NCBI GenBank assembly: GCA_028696635.1
Contig: JAQVGR010000005.1
Span: 1 to 8,916, forward strand
Direction: 5' to 3'
DNA: 8,916 nt
Source: Candidatus Krumholzibacteriia bacterium
Lineage (GTDB): Bacteria; Krumholzibacteriota; Krumholzibacteriia; Krumholzibacteriales; Krumholzibacteriaceae
The notes beneath the pieces are model-generated. The model did not search any database, had not been told where the DNA came from, and saw only the letters and a program-made list of their open reading frames with translations. Each line of letters begins with the position of its first letter. Positions within the stretch are counted from its first letter, which is position 1. Of the stretch, positions 6,652 to 8,916 are shown piece after piece. The position numbers were made by a program, and so were the translations under genes.

Positions 6652-6693
6652 ATAAATCGCGCGATGCCCTGTCCTGATTCCTGTCAGGGGATC

Positions 6694-8547
6694 TCAATCG
6701 AAGAGGCGCCAGTTGATCCCGAAGCGGTACTGCCTCCCCGGCATGAGCAGCCCGGGGACGGTCCGGTATTCCTCGTCGAGGATGTTCTTCAACTCGAACC
6801 TCACCACCGCCCCGATCACCGTGATCGAGGCGGAGAGGTCGACCGTCGCATACCGGTCGAGCACGGCGTCCTCCCAGCGGCGCTCTCCCGATTCGAGCAG
6901 ATCGACCCTGACTGTGAATGTCTCGGTCGACCGGAAGCTGCGGCGGCTCGCCCAGATCCCGCACCGCACGGCGTGCGACGGAACGCTCTCGGTGATCGTC
7001 GCCTTGTCGGCGTACCAGACCCCCGAGAAACGCCACCCGTAGTCGAAGCCGAGAAGGCCGGTCGCTCCGCCGCCCGAGGCCGTTCCCCGGATCCCCGCCA
7101 CGTCGTCGGCGCCGGTCCCCGACTGAACCGCTGGATCCGATCCCTCCAGGAAGATGCGGTCCCGTTCGCTCCTGGCGAAGAGATCGACGGAGATCCTCCA
7201 CGGGAGTCCCAGCGTGAGGGTCGCCTCGTCGCAGAGTTCCGCCCCGAGGGGGGCGCCGCCGGAGGTCGGCAGCGCGGTCCCGTCGATCAGACGGTCGAGT
7301 GGCGGCTGCAGGAGCTCCTCGGCTGTCGGCACGCGCACCCTGCGCGCGACGATCAGCGACTGGCTGAGGCCCTCCCGCTCCCCGCGGGAGAGGGCCGCTT
7401 CCGCGCCGGCGAACCCTCCGGATTCGCCGAGCCAGCCGCCCGACACGCCGGCCCGCCAGCGAAATCCCCGCGCTCCGCCCGAGCCGGCCGTCACCCCTCC
7501 CTCGAAGAGATCGAGATCGGGGGAGAAAGGAACGGACCAGAGGCGGTTTTCGAGGGATAGCCGCTCCGCCGAGGCGAATCCCTTCACGGCGAACGGCCCG
7601 AGGCGCCCCGCCCAGAAGGCCGAGGCCGATACGACGAGCCCCGACGTGCGCCCCGCCCTGCGGTCCGTCTCGACGAGCCGCTGTCTCAGAGAGACCCCCG
7701 CCCCGCGCCAGAGATAGCGCAGCTCGGAGTCGAAACCGCTGCGCCTGACCTCCTCCGGGGGGTTGTACGGATCGCGCAGATCGGGCCAGTTGCGCGTCCC
7801 CGTCGAGGCGTCCTCGAAACGCCGTATCCGCAGCAGCGCGCGGTGATCCGATTCGCCCCGCAGCGCGAGATCGACAAGGACCGTCCTGCCGTGGTACTCA
7901 CCGATCAGGGCGGACGGCCGCTCGTCGAGCGATTCGAAATAATCCTGCAGATACTCGTCGTAGGCGATCGTCCCCGTCAGGAAGGCGTCGGGGGTCGAAA
8001 ACCACGCCCTGCGCGTCGCGCGGCCGTTGCCGCCCCACGAGAAATCCCCCGCGGCGACGGGCGGGGTGCGCCCTCCCTCCTCCATGACGATGTTGACGAC
8101 GCTCGCCCCGGAGGCGCGGCCGGTCAGGGAGGGGGAAGCGCTCCGTATCACCTCGACCTGCCGCAGCCTCGAGAGGGTGAGAAAACGCGCCAGCGGGTCC
8201 CCGCTGTACGGATCGCTCTGCGGCACGCCGTTGACGAGCAGCGTGATCCCCTTCCACGACCGGCCGTCGACGGAGAAGGCGGCTCTCGATCCGGGCGGGC
8301 CCTCCTGCCACATGCTCAGGCCGGGGAGGATCGCGACGAGATCTTCCAGCGAATTGATATCGAGGCGGGCGAGCTCGGCGGCGGTCAGGACGAAGACCTC
8401 GCCGGGCAGGGCCAGAGAGTCGTCGGCCGCGGAATGGAACGGGGTATCGAGGAGAGCGGCCTCTGCGGCGGAGGGAACGGCGATCATGCCCGCCATGCAG
8501 GCGGCCGCGAAGGCGATCGGGGTGAGGGATCGAAACACAACAGTCAT
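6694..8547 (-). CDS. TonB-dependent outer-membrane receptor, plug and barrel
   Basis: A 617-residue outer-membrane receptor for TonB-energised uptake of a scarce nutrient such as a metal chelate or cobalamin; the substrate cannot be read from the sequence. A Sec signal peptide is visible (hydrophobic stretch about 10-25, probable cleavage after AEA at residue 30). The plug runs about 48-156: VFVLTAAELARL, then LEDLVAILPGL, LLVNGVPQSDPYSGD, VEVIRSASPSL and GASVVNIVM. The rest is alternating beta-barrel sequence with the family motif ARRVRVPTAEELL (401-413) and the typical last strands LKNILDEEYRTVPG and YRFGINWRLFD. Size is like BtuB and compact for the family. No clear TonB box is seen in the short segment before the plug, and the last residue is Asp after Phe rather than an aromatic. 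The ATG at 8547 has only a weak Shine-Dalgarno (AGAGG about 20 bases upstream), so the start is less certain than the family. No functional link to the pil operon is evident. Confidence 0.88.
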   Translation of the reverse strand: MTVVFRSLTPIAFAAACMAGMIAVPSAAEAALLDTPFHSAADDSLALPGEVFVLTAAELARLDINSLEDLVAILPGLSMWQEGPPGSRAAFSVDGRSWKGITLLVNGVPQSDPYSGDPLARFLTLSRLRQVEVIRSASPSLTGRASGASVVNIVMEEGGRTPPVAAGDFSWGGNGRATRRAWFSTPDAFLTGTIAYDEYLQDYFESLDERPSALIGEYHGRTVLVDLALRGESDHRALLRIRRFEDASTGTRNWPDLRDPYNPPEEVRRSGFDSELRYLWRGAGVSLRQRLVETDRRAGRTSGLVVSASAFWAGRLGPFAVKGFASAERLSLENRLWSVPFSPDLDLFEGGVTAGSGGARGFRWRAGVSGGWLGESGGFAGAEAALSRGEREGLSQSLIVARRVRVPTAEELLQPPLDRLIDGTALPTSGGAPLGAELCDEATLTLGLPWRISVDLFARSERDRIFLEGSDPAVQSGTGADDVAGIRGTASGGGATGLLGFDYGWRFSGVWYADKATITESVPSHAVRCGIWASRRSFRSTETFTVRVDLLESGERRWEDAVLDRYATVDLSASITVIGAVVRFELKNILDEEYRTVPGLLMPGRQYRFGINWRLFD

Positions 8548-8581
8548 AGCGCGGGCACCGCGGAATGCCTCTGTAAGACGA

Positions 8582-8600
8582 ATGCCGGCGCGGCCGGCAT
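8582..8600 (-). terminator. Perfect 8-bp hairpin between the PHP gene and the receptor gene
   Basis: ATGCCGGC (8582-8589) and GCCGGCAT (8593-8600) pair exactly with a 3-base loop. On the minus strand it is followed by TCGTCTTAC, only moderately T-rich. It lies 45 bases past the PHP stop and 34 before the receptor ATG. It may be a terminator for the upstream gene or a leader hairpin of the receptor mRNA. Confidence 0.45.
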
Positions 8601-8619
8601 GCGAGCAGCTCTCGCCGGT

Positions 8620-8649
8620 ACTCTACGGGGCGGGGCCGGAGAGGGTCAA
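8620..8649 (-). promoter_or_regulatory. Possible sigma70-type promoter for the receptor gene
   Basis: On the minus strand TTGACC (8649-8644) and TAGAGT (8625-8620) are separated by 18 bases, matching -35 at five of six and -10 at four of six positions. It overlaps the last codons of the PHP gene and would give a leader of about 65 nt that includes the 8582-8600 hairpin. Such matches are common by chance. Confidence 0.3.
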
Positions 8650-8916
8650 GTCAAATGTCCCCCCGTCTCGGCCCGGATCCTCAGAACCGCCTCGTACGGA
8701 ACGCGGATTCCGCCGATCGGCGACTTCATCGCCTCGTCGAAGTGGTAGTCGGATCCGCCGGTGCACAGCAGGCCATACCGGCGGGCCTCCTCGATCACCA
8801 GCGCGGTGAGGGCCTCGCCGTGATTCGGATGCCAGGCCTCGAGCCCCCGGACCCCCGCCGACACGATCCGCCTCAGCAGCCGGCCCTCGCGTATCGCGCC
8901 GCCCGGATGGGCCCAG
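8646..8916 (-). CDS. PHP-domain metal-dependent phosphoesterase, C-terminal part
   Basis: The last 89 codons of a gene cut by the right edge; the frame is open to base 8915. The visible part has the signatures of the TrpH/YciV type of PHP phosphoesterase: WAHPGG near the edge, GLEAWHPNH in the middle and the metal-binding GGSDYH (histidine and aspartate ligands) before the C-terminus. Enzymes of this family hydrolyse phosphoesters such as nucleoside 3',5'-bisphosphates or short RNA, using two or three metal ions in the cytoplasm. The family is usually about 280 residues, so roughly two thirds is missing. A GTG within the fragment (8864) is not a real start, because conserved PHP sequence continues upstream of it. 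The stop TGA is at 8648-8646, with 98 bases to the receptor gene. The exact substrate is unknown. Confidence 0.85.
   Translation of the reverse strand, partial: WAHPGGAIREGRLLRRIVSAGVRGLEAWHPNHGEALTALVIEEARRYGLLCTGGSDYHFDEAMKSPIGGIRVPYEAVLRIRAETGGHLT

Larger units (their letters stand above)
6267..6693. other. Intergenic control region between the receptor gene and pilB
   Basis: These 427 bases contain no convincing gene on either strand. From right to left they hold possible terminator stems (6673-6688 and 6620-6651), a 10-base palindrome ATCGCGCGAT (6656-6665), the GTGCA dyad, the AT-rich dyad, the 8-bp inverted repeat, the sigma54 promoter and the structured pilB leader. It is the only long non-coding stretch in the window. 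Confidence 0.8.

Noticed and set aside
6456..6677. 73-codon plus-strand frame with AAGGGGAG just before its ATG
   Set aside because: The spacing is too short, the translation has no recognisable pattern, and the frame runs through inverted repeats and the regulatory region of the opposite strand.
6520..7560. Plus-strand frame starting MKKAVGMIREM, which looks like a signal peptide start
   Set aside because: There is no hydrophobic core after the start and no ribosome binding site, and most of it is antisense to the receptor gene.
8497..8547. Cys17 in the receptor signal peptide as a lipobox
   Set aside because: The preceding residues (A-A-A) fit a lipobox poorly and a good signal peptidase I site (AEA, residue 30) follows.
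8548..8645. Cobalamin riboswitch before a BtuB-sized receptor
   Set aside because: The spacer is only 98 bases, and I find neither a B12-box-like sequence nor the conserved core.

Overview
The window is GC-rich, densely coded DNA from a Gram-negative (outer-membrane) bacterium. All seven recognisable genes lie on the minus strand. A TonB-dependent outer-membrane receptor implies a diderm cell. The order pilB-pilT-pilC-pilS-pilR is the core type IV pilus cluster known from Myxococcus and Geobacter type bacteria (there followed by pilA). I therefore infer a deltaproteobacterium or a related or candidate diderm phylum; the sequence alone does not fix the taxon.

Layout, in the direction of transcription (right to left). 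(1) 8646-8916: 3' end of a PHP-domain metal-dependent phosphoesterase, cut by the right edge. (2) 6694-8547: a compact TonB-dependent receptor with signal peptide, plug and barrel, preceded by a short spacer with a strong hairpin and a possible sigma70-type promoter. (3) 6267-6693: a 427-base non-coding region. It holds imperfect inverted repeats, a perfect 8-bp dyad (6415-6440), an excellent sigma54 -24/-12 promoter (TGGCAC-N5-TTGC, 6389-6403) and a leader of about 110 nt that can form two hairpins. (4) 1-6266: the tightly packed operon pilB (extension ATPase), pilT (retraction ATPase), pilC (inner-membrane platform), pilS (six-TM sensor kinase) and pilR (response regulator, cut by the left edge after its receiver domain). 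Gaps between these genes are only 19-41 bases.

How they work together: PilB and PilT dock on PilC to polymerise and depolymerise pilin, and PilS-PilR is the two-component system that in known organisms activates sigma54-dependent pilus transcription. A near-perfect sigma54 promoter before pilB, in the same operon that encodes PilS-PilR, suggests the whole motor-plus-regulator unit is controlled by sigma54 and probably by its own PilR. This autoregulatory arrangement is the most notable point in the window. I see no evidence for an entirely new system.

Two gene starts need correction relative to the longest reading frames. pilB most likely begins at a TTG (6266) behind a strong Shine-Dalgarno; the longer reading frame begins inside the sigma54 promoter. 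pilT most likely begins at the ATG at 4542.
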